Below, piece after piece: positions 34,594 through 44,434 of a stretch of 64,000 bases of DNA. Position numbers and translations under genes: made by a program. Source of the DNA: Desmonostoc vinosum HA7617-LM4. GTDB lineage: Bacteria; Cyanobacteriota; Cyanobacteriia; Cyanobacteriales; Nostocaceae. The notes under the pieces are model-generated. The model saw only the letters and a program-made list of their open reading frames with translations, had not been told where the DNA came from and did no database searches. The DNA is taken from contig JAHHHC010000007.1 of assembly GCA_019359515.1 (NCBI GenBank), forward strand, positions 124,001 to 188,000. Reading direction: 5' to 3'. Each line of letters begins with the position of its first letter. Within the stretch, counting starts at the first letter, position 1.

Positions 34594-36888
34594 TTATCCT
34601 TCTAACGCTTCAGCAGTCTTCTGTTGATCCAATTTGAGTATCAACACACCCAAAGGTGGCAAACACAAATCTAGCGAATAAAGACGATTGTGCAATGACC
34701 AATCATCTGTCCACTTACCGCCCAAGTTACCCATATTACTGCCGCCATACTGACGCGCATCGCTATTAAACAACTCGGTATAAAATCCCTTTTCCGGTAC
34801 ACCGATGCGATAGTGGGAATGGGGTTGAGGCGTGAAGTTGCAAACCACAATCACGAAGTCTTCAGAATCTTTGTCACGTCTGATGAAAGAAACGACGCTG
34901 TGACGATTGTCGCTACAGTCAAGCCACTCAAACCCTTCTCGTGCAAAATCCCACGTGTATAAAGCTGGTTCACTACGATAAAGATGGTTCAAATCCTGGA
35001 AAAACTGTTTTAACTGTTGGTGCGGTTCATACTGGAATAAGTGCCATTCCAAATCAGCCCAAACATTCCACTCACTCCACTGCCCAAATTCCATGCTCAT
35101 AAACATGGTTTTTTTGCCTGGGTGAGCAAACATATAAGTAAACAAACAACGCACATTAGCAAACTTCTGCCATCTATCTCCCGGCATTTTGCCGATGATA
35201 TTGCTCTTACCATGCACCACTTCATCGTGAGACAGGGCTAACATAAAGTTTTCACTGTGGTTGTACCACATACTAAAAGTAATGTTGTTTTGGTGGAACT
35301 GACGGAACCAAGGATCCATGCTGAAGTAATCCAACATGTCATGCATCCAACCCATATTCCACTTCAAATTGAAACCCAATCCACCTGTGTAGGTAGGCCA
35401 AGATACCATCGGCCACGAGGTAGATTCTTCAGCAATTGAAAGAACACCAGGAAAATAGCTAAAGATGAGATGATTTACTTGACGTAAAAAATCCGCTGCT
35501 TCTAGGTTTTCTCTGCCACCGTACTGATTAAGTAGCCATTCTCCTTCCTTACGACAATAATCAAGGTAAAGCATGGAGGCTACAGCATCAACGCGAATAC
35601 CATCAATATGATATCTGTCAAACCAAAACAGGGCATTTGCTACCAAAAAATTGCGAACTTCGTTGCGGTTGTAGTTAAACACCAAAGTTCCCCATTCTTT
35701 GTGTTCGCCTTTGCGAGGGTCTGCGTGTTCGTAAAGGTGAGTGCCATCGAAGAAAGCTAAACCATGTCCATCTTTGGGAAAATGACCAGGAACCCAATCC
35801 ACAATCACGCCAATATCGTTTTGGTGACATTTGTCAACAAAATACATAAAGTCTTCGGGGCTACCAAAACGAGAGGTGGGAGCAAAATAACCAGTTACTT
35901 GATAACCCCAAGAACCATCAAAAGGATGTTCTGCAATGGGTAGCAATTCTACATGGGTGTATCCCAATTCCTTGACATAAGGAATCAGTCTTTCTGCTAA
36001 CTCTCGGTAGGTTAGAAAACGCGCACCAGGATTTAGTTCGGAGACAGTAACTACGGGTTCAGTATCACCATTGGGTAGTCTAGCTGGTTCGGCACTAGAA
36101 GCGTGTAACCAAGAACCTAAATGTAGTTCATAAACTGAGACTGGTTGCGTCAGGGGATCAGTGTGACGCCGCTTTTCCATCCAGTTTTCGTCAGCCCAAG
36201 TATGAGTATTTAAATCAGTGACAATTGATGCTGTTTTGGGGCGAGGTTCTTGCCCAAAAGCATAGGGATCAGATTTTTCGTAAATGTGTCCTTCAAAATT
36301 TTTGATTTCATATTTGTAATGCTCTCCTATGCCCACTTCAGGAATAAACAATTCCCAAACTCCTGTTGGGCCTTTACGCATTTGGTGCTTGCGTCCGTCC
36401 CAGAGGTTGAAATCTCCCAATATGGAGACATTACGGGCATTAGGTGCCCAAACAGCAAAATAAACGCCCTTAACGCCGTCTATTTCTGTGGGATGCGCCC
36501 CTAATTTCTCATAAATTCGATGGTGGTTGCCTTCACTGAACAAATGCAAGTCAAATTCTGTAAGACGGGGAGAACGGAAAGCATAAGGGTCATAGGTGAC
36601 ACGTTCATGCTCCCCCTCTTTAATTCGCAGTTGGTAATTTGTCAGTTCTGCGGCTTCAATTGTGCATTCAAAAAAGTGGGGATGATGCACCGCCTGCATC
36701 GGGTATTCTTTTCGTTGTTCTGGAACGACTACCGATACTGTACTTGCATTTGGTAGGTAGGCTCGCACAGCCCAGACGTTTTTGCCATCTTGTTCTATTA
36801 AGTGAGAACCCAGTATTTCAAATGGATCGTGATGCTGATTCCAAACGATACGGTTAACCTGTTCAGGGGCGATCGTGGTCATGGACAT
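34594..36888 (-). CDS. glgB: 1,4-alpha-glucan branching enzyme
   Basis: GlgB adds alpha-1,6 branches to glycogen. The 764 residues hold two N-terminal carbohydrate-binding beta-sandwiches (HHDPFEILGSHL; VYFAVWAPNARNVSILGDFN). The GH13 barrel has all catalytic regions: DWVPGHFPKDGHGL, the nucleophile in GIRVDAVASMLYLD, the acid in SIAEESTSWP, and ALSHDEVVHGKSN. An all-beta C-terminal domain ends LPPLGVLILKL. The length is normal for the long N1-type enzyme. The ATG at 36888 (MSMTTIAPEQVNR) is chosen, and another ATG lies two codons later. It is probably monocistronic. Confidence 0.97.
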   Translation of the reverse strand: MSMTTIAPEQVNRIVWNQHHDPFEILGSHLIEQDGKNVWAVRAYLPNASTVSVVVPEQRKEYPMQAVHHPHFFECTIEAAELTNYQLRIKEGEHERVTYDPYAFRSPRLTEFDLHLFSEGNHHRIYEKLGAHPTEIDGVKGVYFAVWAPNARNVSILGDFNLWDGRKHQMRKGPTGVWELFIPEVGIGEHYKYEIKNFEGHIYEKSDPYAFGQEPRPKTASIVTDLNTHTWADENWMEKRRHTDPLTQPVSVYELHLGSWLHASSAEPARLPNGDTEPVVTVSELNPGARFLTYRELAERLIPYVKELGYTHVELLPIAEHPFDGSWGYQVTGYFAPTSRFGSPEDFMYFVDKCHQNDIGVIVDWVPGHFPKDGHGLAFFDGTHLYEHADPRKGEHKEWGTLVFNYNRNEVRNFLVANALFWFDRYHIDGIRVDAVASMLYLDYCRKEGEWLLNQYGGRENLEAADFLRQVNHLIFSYFPGVLSIAEESTSWPMVSWPTYTGGLGFNLKWNMGWMHDMLDYFSMDPWFRQFHQNNITFSMWYNHSENFMLALSHDEVVHGKSNIIGKMPGDRWQKFANVRCLFTYMFAHPGKKTMFMSMEFGQWSEWNVWADLEWHLFQYEPHQQLKQFFQDLNHLYRSEPALYTWDFAREGFEWLDCSDNRHSVVSFIRRDKDSEDFVIVVCNFTPQPHSHYRIGVPEKGFYTELFNSDARQYGGSNMGNLGGKWTDDWSLHNRLYSLDLCLPPLGVLILKLDQQKTAEALEG

Positions 36889-37206
36889 GAAGCTACCTAC
36901 GTGAAATAACGTGATTGACTAAATCTGCTTTTTTAATATCTATATATATTCTTTACATTTATTTGCAATTTTGTCGCCCCCGTTGCCTGAAGTTAAGATA
37001 AGTTTTGATTATCTTTTGGGAATGGGGAATTCATAATGACGCTCTCAGCGAAGCTATGCCGTAGGATTTACGCTACTGCTGCGAAGCGCGTAATTCGTAA
37101 TTATTTCTTCTCCCTCATCTTTTGGTTGGTGAGTTTTGGCTACGCGGTAATCGAGCGAAGTCGAGATTCAACTACCGCAGAGTCAAACCACATCTCCCTA
37201 GCTTTT
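36889..37206. other. Gap upstream of glgB with a partial dispersed repeat
   Basis: The first 130 bp are AT-rich and should contain the glgB promoter. Positions 37036-37110 (AGCGAAGCTATGCCGTAGGA, then GAAGCGCGTAATTCGTAATT) are a shortened copy of the repeat seen at 5646-5740 and 10770-10915. No gene is supported. Confidence 0.55.
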
Positions 37207-37530
37207 TCAAAGATCTAGAAAGGGAAAAACCTCAAGCAACGTCTTACGTATACGGAGTAAGAAAATTTGCTCTCTAATTCTGGATGTCAGAATTGGTGGG
37301 GGGGCTTCTTGGAGCTGAGTCTGTAGTTCTGCGTATTCTGCGGCACTTAGGTATTTGCCATCAATTGGCGATCGCGCTTCCGTAATAATTTGTGTACGCA
37401 GTATCTCTTCTGGTGTATCCTCTGGAGGCGGTAATGCCGTCACCACTGCTCTTGAATGGCTATTGAATCCTACAAGGGTAGCAGTAACTACAGTTAGTAT
37501 AAATAATTTCATAACCTTTCTCGCTTTCAC
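37207..37530 (-). CDS. Small secreted hypothetical protein, conserved-looking
   Basis: The 107 residues have a signal-peptide-like N-terminus (KLFILTVVTATLVGF, cleavage near SRA). The mature part reads LPPPEDTPEEILRTQIITEA, ARSPIDGKYLSAAEYAELQ and IREQIFLLRIRKTLLEVFP. I recognise the pattern as a cyanobacterial conserved hypothetical but know no function. The GTG at 37530 follows AGGAGA at nine bases and is preferred over an ATG six codons later. It is likely periplasmic or thylakoid-lumenal. Confidence 0.7.
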   Translation of the reverse strand: MKARKVMKLFILTVVTATLVGFNSHSRAVVTALPPPEDTPEEILRTQIITEARSPIDGKYLSAAEYAELQTQLQEAPPPILTSRIREQIFLLRIRKTLLEVFPFLDL

Positions 37531-38145
37531 TCTGCCTATCTCCTGTTTCTTCCTTACTGAAATAATGAGTGCTATGAAGGTAAACGAGAAGGACTAACAT
37601 TGAGAAAACCACAGTTTTTTGCTAAAGCAAAGCAGCTAGCTACACAAAAGCGCTAACTGCTTGCTCTAAATAACAGAATTTTGACTCTGAATAAATCTTC
37701 CTAGACGCTTATCCCTATTTTTAAAGCCGGGGGTTTGCGCGTCATTGGTTTTTGGTCAGAGGATAATTTCGGACAAACACTTGATGTGATTAGAAACTCT
37801 CCTCACCGAAGAGGCAGAGGGGAAGGGGGCACAAAGCAGGGGGAGCAAGTCCTTATCCTCTGCGCGAAGCCTGATCAAAGCAGGGGTACTCCGCTCCACT
37901 TTTCCAGGACACTCATCTGGGGCGGACTACAAGCTTTGTTCCAGTCTCTCCCCCCTGCTAAAAACTCCCTGCTCTCCTGCTTCTTTTGACCAGTATTTTT
38001 CTTTGCGCTCTATTTCACTTAGCTATATTTAGCAAGTTTCAGAACTTTATTAACCAACACAAGGATGCTGGCGTGTCATCCGAACTCAACGAAATTCAGG
38101 GATGTGGTGAGGAGAGTTGTCACTAAATTACTTTGGGCGTGGGGT
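37531..38145. other. Gap without a supported gene
   Basis: The 615-bp stretch contains repeat-like GC-rich pieces (GAGGCAGAGGGGAAGGGGGC, GGGTACTCCGCTCCACTTTT) around 37800-37990. Frames present lack start signals and biased codons. No RNA gene was recognised. Confidence 0.4.
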
Positions 38146-38337
38146 TTATGGTGTCTTAGTGGGAGTAGCAGCGGGAGTAGCGGGAGTAGCGGCAGGGGTA
38201 GTTCCAGTATCCGCTGGTTCAGCGGGAGTAGCAGCTGGAGAAGTAGTACTGCCAGGTTCAGTAGTGCTATTTTCACAGGCTCCGAGAATTGCAGCCAGAC
38301 TCAACATTATGGCCAAACCAAAGATTTTTGTTTTCAT
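38146..38337 (-). CDS. Small lipoprotein with Ala/Pro/Thr repeats
   Basis: The 63-residue protein begins MKTKIFGLAIMLSLAAILGAC, a signal with lipobox LGAC (lipidated Cys21). The mature 43 residues are low-complexity and disordered: ENSTTEPGSTTSP, then repeats of AATPAEP/AATPAT, ending TKTP. AGAGGAG just before the ATG supports translation. It is probably a small membrane-tethered, unstructured envelope protein. No function can be given. Confidence 0.75.
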   Translation of the reverse strand: MKTKIFGLAIMLSLAAILGACENSTTEPGSTTSPAATPAEPADTGTTPAATPATPAATPTKTP

Positions 38338-38995
38338 AACTCCTCTTTCACCAATTGTGGCTAGAAAATTTTTTCGCCTGTTGAATAAGATACCTTATTT
38401 ATTGCTTTTTTTTAAAGGCTGTTAGATTACATATTTAAAAGCAATACTTTGGGGGTAATTTTTGATTTATAGGTATCATGCAGCCAGACGATTGGCTTGT
38501 CTCAAGTTAGAAGTATAGTAACTTAATCAGGAAACGGAAGCTATGCAGTTTGCTAGTAGTTCGATTCATGATAACAAAAGTTACGTTTTTTGGTACGGAG
38601 TATTGCACCTTGCTGCTTTCCATTGCCATACTTTAGATGCAATACTCAAACCGTTAAGCTGTCCAATCTCTGATTGCAGTATTGCAATCTTAGAGAAAGA
38701 TGCAATTTTTTTGATTTGGAACGGCTTAAGTCATGTGTGGTGTTGCATACTGGTGTTCAGACAGCGTTTTTGACAGCATAGGGTTGTTGCCGCTTGACAT
38801 GTAAGCGTCAACCTTTAAGCATAAACGGTTGAGACGATCAAATATACAACTTTTATCTAAAATGACTGACCTATTAGAATACTTAAAACGTTGTGTTTAG
38901 GCTATTATGTGTGCTTATTGCTCTTTGAGCAGTTTTAACCCAAGCAAAAATAGAGAATTAATCTAAAATACATTATTCACCATCTAAAAAAAATT
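38338..38995. other. Gap upstream of the division genes
   Basis: The 658 bp include a weakly supported frame (38543-38773, rich in Cys, His and Trp) that I do not accept as a gene. Several related AT-rich segments with TGCAATACT and TTGCAATCTTAG recur here. Promoters for the FtsL-like gene and the lipoprotein gene must lie within. No RNA gene was recognised. Confidence 0.4.
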
Positions 38996-39667
38996 ATGGC
39001 TGTTGCTCGTAAATCAGCTGTTCCTACACAAGGCTCTTGGTTTTGGCGAAATTCAACCCCGCCTTTAGCAAAAAAACGCTCTAAGAATATAGATTCATCG
39101 ACGCTTGGCACTACGTTTGTACCAGGAAATTCTAAAATAAAACGACGTTTATCAGAAAATCTACAGATTTCTTCTACAAATGAGACAATTGCACCCACAT
39201 TGGTGAAAGAATCAGGTAAACAAAAAGTTTCAAATCTTCAGGGACAGTCTATTGCAAAGCAAAATACTTCTGGTGGACTTCCCGTAATGCCTAACTCTGG
39301 GGCACTACCTTTGTGGTTACTGCGCTTGTACAGTTTACATCGTTACTCATCAGTTGTAGCGTTTTTGTTTGTAGCAGCAGCGCTTGTAGCTTATGGCTGG
39401 ACGGTATATTCCCAAGAGCTTTGGAGTCAAACATACCGCAGACTGCATAACTTGCAGCGTTATGAGCGACAGTTAACAACAAACAATGCAACTTTAACTA
39501 ACAAGATTGCTAAAGAAGCAGAAGCACCAACTTCAGGATTAGTATCGCCAAGTCCTAAAGAGGCTATTTTTCTACCTCCAACATCTCATAGTTCTAATCC
39601 AATATCGTCTGCAATCAAGCCAAATTCTCAAACACAACAACAAACACCTTCGCCACTGGGATATTGA
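38996..39667 (+). CDS. FtsL-like bitopic cell-division protein (inferred from position)
   Basis: The 223 residues contain a long, basic, disordered cytoplasmic part (1-115) and one membrane span (about 118-135, SSVVAFLFVAAALVAYGW). A short coiled-coil-like stretch follows (about 140-170, LWSQTYRRLHNLQRYERQLTTNNATL), then a Pro/Ser-rich periplasmic tail. A single-span protein with a short leucine-zipper-like segment encoded directly before FtsI fits FtsL, whose sequence is poorly conserved. The call rests on architecture and the 195-bp distance to ftsI, not on strong similarity. Confidence 0.65.
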   Translation: MAVARKSAVPTQGSWFWRNSTPPLAKKRSKNIDSSTLGTTFVPGNSKIKRRLSENLQISSTNETIAPTLVKESGKQKVSNLQGQSIAKQNTSGGLPVMPNSGALPLWLLRLYSLHRYSSVVAFLFVAAALVAYGWTVYSQELWSQTYRRLHNLQRYERQLTTNNATLTNKIAKEAEAPTSGLVSPSPKEAIFLPPTSHSSNPISSAIKPNSQTQQQTPSPLGY

Positions 39668-39862
39668 GGTTAAAGCTAAGGGATTCAAACTCCGAACGAT
39701 TTTTTGTCTCCACGACTAAAGTCGCTTTGTTGCAACCAGGTGCTTCGATCTTGAGAAGGGTCGCTCTGTCCGTCTCCCCTTCTTTGTGTTTTCTTGGTCA
39801 TTGGTTGATGGTTAGTGGTTTGAAAAAACTAACAAAGGACAACTGACAAAGGATAGACAACA

Positions 39863-41686
39863 ATGCCAATGCAGAAGTCATCAAACAGAACAAAGTTAAG
39901 AAATTTTCGCAATCCAGTATTCAAAAGGCGACAAAAGGGTTCTCAACACAGATTGGCACAGGGGGAACTTGGCTCTGACACGCAAGACCAAATACCCAAC
40001 ACCAAGTCTCGATTGTTTGTAGTTTGGGGTGTATTAATGGTGGCTGGGTTAGGGTTGGCGATTAACTTATACCACTTGCAAATTGTTCGAGGAGCAAAGT
40101 TAACGGAGAAAGCAAGAAATCAGCAAATGGTGAATTTGCGACCTTTTATGCCCCGGCGGCCAGTGGTCGATCGCAATAATAATGTGTTGGCTATTGACCG
40201 TCCTGTGTATACTTTATACGCCCATCCGAAGCTGTTTGATAAATCTAATGAAGCGATCGCCCAACAACTAGCCCCTATATTAGCTAAAGATGCTGCTGAG
40301 TTAGTCAAAGTTTTTCAAAGTAAAAAAAGTGGGATTGTACTCGATGCTTCTCTACCAGAAGAAATTAGCGATCGCGTCACCTCATTAAGCCTCAATGGTT
40401 TAGAGTTAATTTCTAAATATTCTCGATATTACCCAGCGGAAGATTTAGTTGCCGATGTAGTGGGCTATGTTAATGTTGACCGTCGGGGTCAAGCTGGTGT
40501 GGAGTACAGTCAAGAGAAGTTACTGGAACGTTCTGTGCAAACGGTACGCCTGAGTCGTTCTGGTAACGGAATGCTTAAGCCAGATTATGCTCCTGAAGGC
40601 TTTATGCATTTTGATGATTTGCGATTGCAACTCACTATTGACACTCGTTTGCAAAGAGCTGCTCGCGCTGCTCTCAAACAACAGATGGAGAAGTTTAACG
40701 CCAAACGTGGGGCAGTAATTGTCATGGATGCGTTAGATGGTTCTCTACTGGCCCTAGTTTCTCAGCCTACCTATAACCCTAATGAATATTCTAGAGCTGA
40801 TATTTCACTGTTCAAAAACTGGACAGTGGCAGATCTTTACGAACCAGGATCGACTTTTAAGCCTTTGAATGTTGCGATCGCTCTAGAAAATGGTGTCATT
40901 AAAGCAGATGATATATTTAATGATTCAGGTTCTATAAAAGTAGCTAATTATACTATTCAAAATGCCATGCTCAATGGTTACGGGCGAATCAGCATTGCTC
41001 AGATTTTGCAAAACTCTAGCAACATTGGCATGGTAAAAATTATCCAACGATTACAGCCTTCAGTGTACTACAACTGGCTAGAACGCTTGGGTCTAGGACA
41101 AACCGTTGATACAGATTTACCTTTTGAAGTAGGTGGTCGGCTGAAAAGTCAAGAAGAATTTATTGCCTCACCCATTGAGCCTGCTACTACCTCTTTTGGT
41201 CAAGGCTTTTCTTTGACACCTTTACAACTTGTGCAAATGCACGGTGCTTTAGCTAATGGTGGCAAATTAGTTACGCCCCACGTCATTCGGGGACTGATTG
41301 ATAGTAAAGGGCAAATGCATTACTCACCCAATCGCACCACACCACGTCAAATTTTCTCAGCCTCGACAGCCCAAAAAGTCGTAGAAATGATGGAGACAGT
41401 AGTCTCTGAAGGTACAGGCAAGCCCTCACAAATTCCGGGATATCGCATTGCTGGTAAGACTGGTACAGCCCAAAAAGCCAGTAGTTCTGGTGGTTATCTC
41501 AGCAATGCTAAGATAACCAGCTTTGTAGGTATTCTCCCAGTAGAATCTCCCCGCTATGTCGTATTAGCGTTAGTAGATGAACCAAAAGGTGCAAATGCCT
41601 ACGGTTCTACCGTCGCCGCCCCAATTGTCAAATCTGTGATGGAAGCGCTGATTCCCATTGAGAAGATTCCGCCTAGTAGGGATTAG
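39863..41686 (+). CDS. ftsI: Peptidoglycan D,D-transpeptidase FtsI (class B penicillin-binding protein)
   Basis: FtsI cross-links septal peptidoglycan. The 607 residues show a basic cytoplasmic tail, a membrane anchor (about 52-70), a class B dimerisation domain (RPFMPRRPVVDRNNNVLA; about 95-235) and the transpeptidase domain. Active-site residues are Ser330 in EPGSTFKP (SxxK), SSN at 385-387, and KTG at 532-534 (AGKTGTAQK). A second ATG two codons in is possible. It is preceded by the FtsL-like gene, so they probably form a division operon. A heptamer tandem array begins immediately after its TAG stop. Confidence 0.93.
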   Translation: MPMQKSSNRTKLRNFRNPVFKRRQKGSQHRLAQGELGSDTQDQIPNTKSRLFVVWGVLMVAGLGLAINLYHLQIVRGAKLTEKARNQQMVNLRPFMPRRPVVDRNNNVLAIDRPVYTLYAHPKLFDKSNEAIAQQLAPILAKDAAELVKVFQSKKSGIVLDASLPEEISDRVTSLSLNGLELISKYSRYYPAEDLVADVVGYVNVDRRGQAGVEYSQEKLLERSVQTVRLSRSGNGMLKPDYAPEGFMHFDDLRLQLTIDTRLQRAARAALKQQMEKFNAKRGAVIVMDALDGSLLALVSQPTYNPNEYSRADISLFKNWTVADLYEPGSTFKPLNVAIALENGVIKADDIFNDSGSIKVANYTIQNAMLNGYGRISIAQILQNSSNIGMVKIIQRLQPSVYYNWLERLGLGQTVDTDLPFEVGGRLKSQEEFIASPIEPATTSFGQGFSLTPLQLVQMHGALANGGKLVTPHVIRGLIDSKGQMHYSPNRTTPRQIFSASTAQKVVEMMETVVSEGTGKPSQIPGYRIAGKTGTAQKASSSGGYLSNAKITSFVGILPVESPRYVVLALVDEPKGANAYGSTVAAPIVKSVMEALIPIEKIPPSRD

Positions 41687-42172
41687 GGATTGGGGATTGG
41701 GGACTGGGGATTGGGGATTGGGGATTGGGGATTGGGGATTGGGGACTGGGGATTGGGGGACGCGGGGACGCGGGGACGCGGAGAATAATCAATTACAACT
41801 TGCCCTGAGCAAAGTCGTACCCTGCGGGAAGCAAGCTACGCGCAGCGTCTCCGACAGGAGAAGCAGAAGGGATGACGAATGACGAATGACAATTCCCTAC
41901 TCCCTACTCCCTACTCCCCACCTTTCAAGGGTAGGTTTTTCATATTCAGTCTGAAAAAACCTATTTTTTCGTTCCGAAATCTTTCTTTGCGTCCCCCTTC
42001 GGGTGACGCTCGCAAGCTCGCTAACGCTGCGCTAACGCAGTCGCCTGCGGAGGGTTTCCCTCCTGCAGCGCTGTCTCACCGTGTCCCCGCGTCCCCGTGT
42101 CCCCCAATCCCCAGTCCCCAATCCCCAATTCCCTACTCCCTACTCCCTACTCCCCACTCCCTTAGACTTAAT
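41687..42172. repeat. Tandem heptamer/octamer arrays and inverted counterparts
   Basis: From 41687 about ten GGGGATT/GGGGACT heptamers run to about 41757, followed by three GGGGACGC octamers. Farther on, 41893-41920 (CCCTACT units) and 42078-42172 (CCCCGCGT, CCCCAGT, CCCTACT units) carry the same kinds of repeats on the other strand. Open frames across this block are artefacts of the repeats. The rest of the gap to 42279 shows no gene. Confidence 0.85.
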
Positions 42173-42279
42173 CTTTCTTTATAACCAGGGAAAGAGGTAG
42201 AGAAGGCTACAAGCATGGAAATTATAGGTATTAAGAGGTGAAATGAATTTCACGCTTTTGTAAAGCTATCGAATATTCC

Positions 42280-43395
42280 ATGCAAAGCAATTTGGTGATG
42301 TCCCACAATGCTGGGACTGTGATCAACAATCAACAAACACAGGAAAAAACGGCTACCAAGTATGAGCGTGCTGAGCAACAATTTATAAAATTGCTTGCAA
42401 CAGCAGATTTGGACAGTCAACTCAATGCCAAAGCTGTAAATGCTGATGAGTTTGAAAACACAATCTCAACGGCGGTTATTGCTGCTTATCAAGATGGTGA
42501 TGGCGATGACCAAGCGCATCGTTTTCTCCAGCGGATACTTTACCGAATTAATCGGTTAAATCTTTTTTGGTACGATGATTTGCGAAGCTATGCTAATGAG
42601 CGATCGCTTTACTTATATTCTTGGCGCGACCAAATTGAAACTGCTTGGCAAGAGTGGGAATTGGCACAGGTTGATGTAGCAGCACTGCAACAATTGGATG
42701 TTAAGCAAGCACTAATTGAACGTGCAGCAATTGATTTAGACCCGCCATTATCGCCAGAGAGTCGCTATATCCGTGAGGAAATGACTCAAGCCGGCTACCG
42801 TCATCTACTAGCAATTGGTTCCTTTGATGGCTTGGTTGAAGGTAGTCGCCTGTCACGGATTTTAGGTGGTGCAGCCAATGAAGTGCAGTGTATGCTTGTA
42901 CGGGTACTGCTAGAAGAATATGGCAACGGTCGCTTAGCTCGCAAGCACTCTACATTTTTTGCCCAAATGCTTAACGAGTTTGGCATGAACACTGAACCAG
43001 AGGGATATTTCGATTTAGTACCTTGGGAAGTGTTGGCTTGTGCTAATCATAATTTTCTGTTGACTGAGCGTAAGCGTTATTTTCTACGTTACAGTGGTGG
43101 ACTCACTTGTTTTGAGGTGGCTGGCCCAGCGGCTTACAGAAATTATTTGACTGCGGCCCAAAGACTCGAACTTTCGGAGGCAGCGATGGGTTATTGGGAA
43201 CTACACATCAAAGAAGATGAACGCCATGGTCGGTGGATGTTGGATGACGTGGCTTTGCCCTTGGCTGAGCAATATCCTGATGATGCGTGGGAATTGGTGC
43301 TGGGGTATGACCAGGAAAAATTAACAGGCGATCGCGCCGCTAAAGCTGTTGTGAAATCAATACGCAAAGCCGAACAGGCTACCCTAATTTTGTGA
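42280..43395 (+). CDS. Haem-oxygenase-fold iron-containing redox enzyme candidate
   Basis: The 371 residues are helical and match, by pattern, the iron-containing redox enzyme (haem oxygenase-like diiron oxidase, HDO) superfamily. They show VLLEEYGNGRLARKHSTFFA in one helix and YWELHIKEDERHGRWMLDDV in another, supplying Glu, His and Asp ligand candidates. Known relatives break C-C bonds of fatty acids or amino acids or make N-oxygenated products. The substrate here is unknown, and the gene stands alone apart from a methyltransferase gene 204 bp downstream. An alternative ATG lies at 42298. No signal peptide is visible. The superfamily call is moderately confident. Confidence 0.68.
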   Translation: MQSNLVMSHNAGTVINNQQTQEKTATKYERAEQQFIKLLATADLDSQLNAKAVNADEFENTISTAVIAAYQDGDGDDQAHRFLQRILYRINRLNLFWYDDLRSYANERSLYLYSWRDQIETAWQEWELAQVDVAALQQLDVKQALIERAAIDLDPPLSPESRYIREEMTQAGYRHLLAIGSFDGLVEGSRLSRILGGAANEVQCMLVRVLLEEYGNGRLARKHSTFFAQMLNEFGMNTEPEGYFDLVPWEVLACANHNFLLTERKRYFLRYSGGLTCFEVAGPAAYRNYLTAAQRLELSEAAMGYWELHIKEDERHGRWMLDDVALPLAEQYPDDAWELVLGYDQEKLTGDRAAKAVVKSIRKAEQATLIL

Positions 43396-43426
43396 CCAAT
43401 CCAAATAACTAAGAATGAAAAATTAG

Positions 43427-43451
43427 CAATGTAAGTTCGTTTCTTACATTG
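43427..43451 (+). terminator. Hairpin after the diiron-enzyme gene
   Basis: CAATGTAAG (43427-43435) and CTTACATTG (43443-43451) form a perfect 9-bp stem with a seven-base loop, 31 bp after the stop. It is followed by TCAATTTTGTG. It probably separates this gene from the methyltransferase gene. Confidence 0.6.
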
Positions 43452-43599
43452 TCAATTTTGTGTTTCTTTAATTTGGGTTTTAAATTTAATTCCTTTAGTA
43501 ACTAACTACTGACTAAAGGAACGATTTTTGTCTGCTTTAAATTTTGTACAAGGCAGCAACTAACATCCTCTCTAATACTATACTACGAAGTGCAGTCAA

Positions 43600-44295
43600 A
43601 TGAAAGACATCTTTGTTTGCCCAGAAGAATCTAATTTCTACTCAAATTGCTTAGAGAATTTTGTGATCAGGAATAGTAAAAATCATGCTTCAGTTGTGGA
43701 GTTTGGTTCAGGAGATGGTAGTCCTGTAATTAATTCATTGCTGAGAAACAAATTTGATGGAGTAATCCGGGGTTTTGAGTTAAATGCTTCTGCCTGGAAA
43801 GTTGCTAACTCTACAATTGACGAATATGACTTAGGAAATAAATATGTAATTTATAATTCATGCTTGTTTGAGTCTTCTAAACCAGAAGCTGACTATCTTG
43901 TCGCTAATCCGCCGTATCTACCTGCACCAGATCAAGATATTTATATGCCGCTGTTATTTGGTGGTATTGATGGAGCTACAGTTACCAATAAATTGTTATC
44001 ATTAGGTTATGAGAATGTATTGGTTTTAGTATCTAGCTATTCTAATCCTGAAAGTACAATTCAACAGGCTCAAGAAAATGGCTACAGTGTGAATAATTTT
44101 GTAGTCTTACCTTTGAAGTTTGGCTATTATAGTTCTGAGCCAAAAGTCAAAAAACACATAGAAGAGTTACGAAAACATGGGATGGCATATTATTCGGGTG
44201 ATTATTACTTCTTGGCTGGTGTTTTATTTAAAAAATCCCAGAAATCAGCAATTGATTTATCTAATGAACTAGCTCAGGTGATGACAAGTTTGTAA
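43600..44295 (+). CDS. Class I SAM-dependent methyltransferase with NPPY motif
   Basis: The 231-residue protein carries motif I VVEFGSGDGSPVINSLL and motif IV LVANPPYLPAP, the NPPY signature of enzymes that methylate amide or exocyclic nitrogen (PrmC/HemK, N6-adenine or rRNA guanine methyltransferases). It lacks the helical N-domain of PrmC. The C-terminal half (VVLPLKFGYYSSEPKVKKHI) is not one I recognise. The target is unknown; a protein, small molecule or nucleic acid are all possible. It shows no clear operon partner, and a MITE lies 140 bp downstream. Confidence 0.72.
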   Translation: MKDIFVCPEESNFYSNCLENFVIRNSKNHASVVEFGSGDGSPVINSLLRNKFDGVIRGFELNASAWKVANSTIDEYDLGNKYVIYNSCLFESSKPEADYLVANPPYLPAPDQDIYMPLLFGGIDGATVTNKLLSLGYENVLVLVSSYSNPESTIQQAQENGYSVNNFVVLPLKFGYYSSEPKVKKHIEELRKHGMAYYSGDYYFLAGVLFKKSQKSAIDLSNELAQVMTSL

Positions 44296-44434
44296 TGTTT
44301 GTACATCCAGGTTATATCGTTTCACTCTAAGGTTGATACAAACCGGAGGCTGGGGAGCAGGGGGAAAGAATTAGGGACAAATCATTTGTATCAAGTATTT
44401 CATGAAATGGTATAGCAATTCTAAATCATTCGTT

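Noticed and set aside
38543-38773. A 76-residue + strand frame rich in Cys, His and Trp
   Set aside because: Composition is unlike its neighbours, it has no recognisable family or clear start context beyond a weak GGAAG, and it overlaps partly repeated AT-rich sequence.
41658-41882. A frame made of repeated GLGTGDWG units after ftsI
   Set aside because: It is only the translation of the heptamer tandem array and overlaps the ftsI end.
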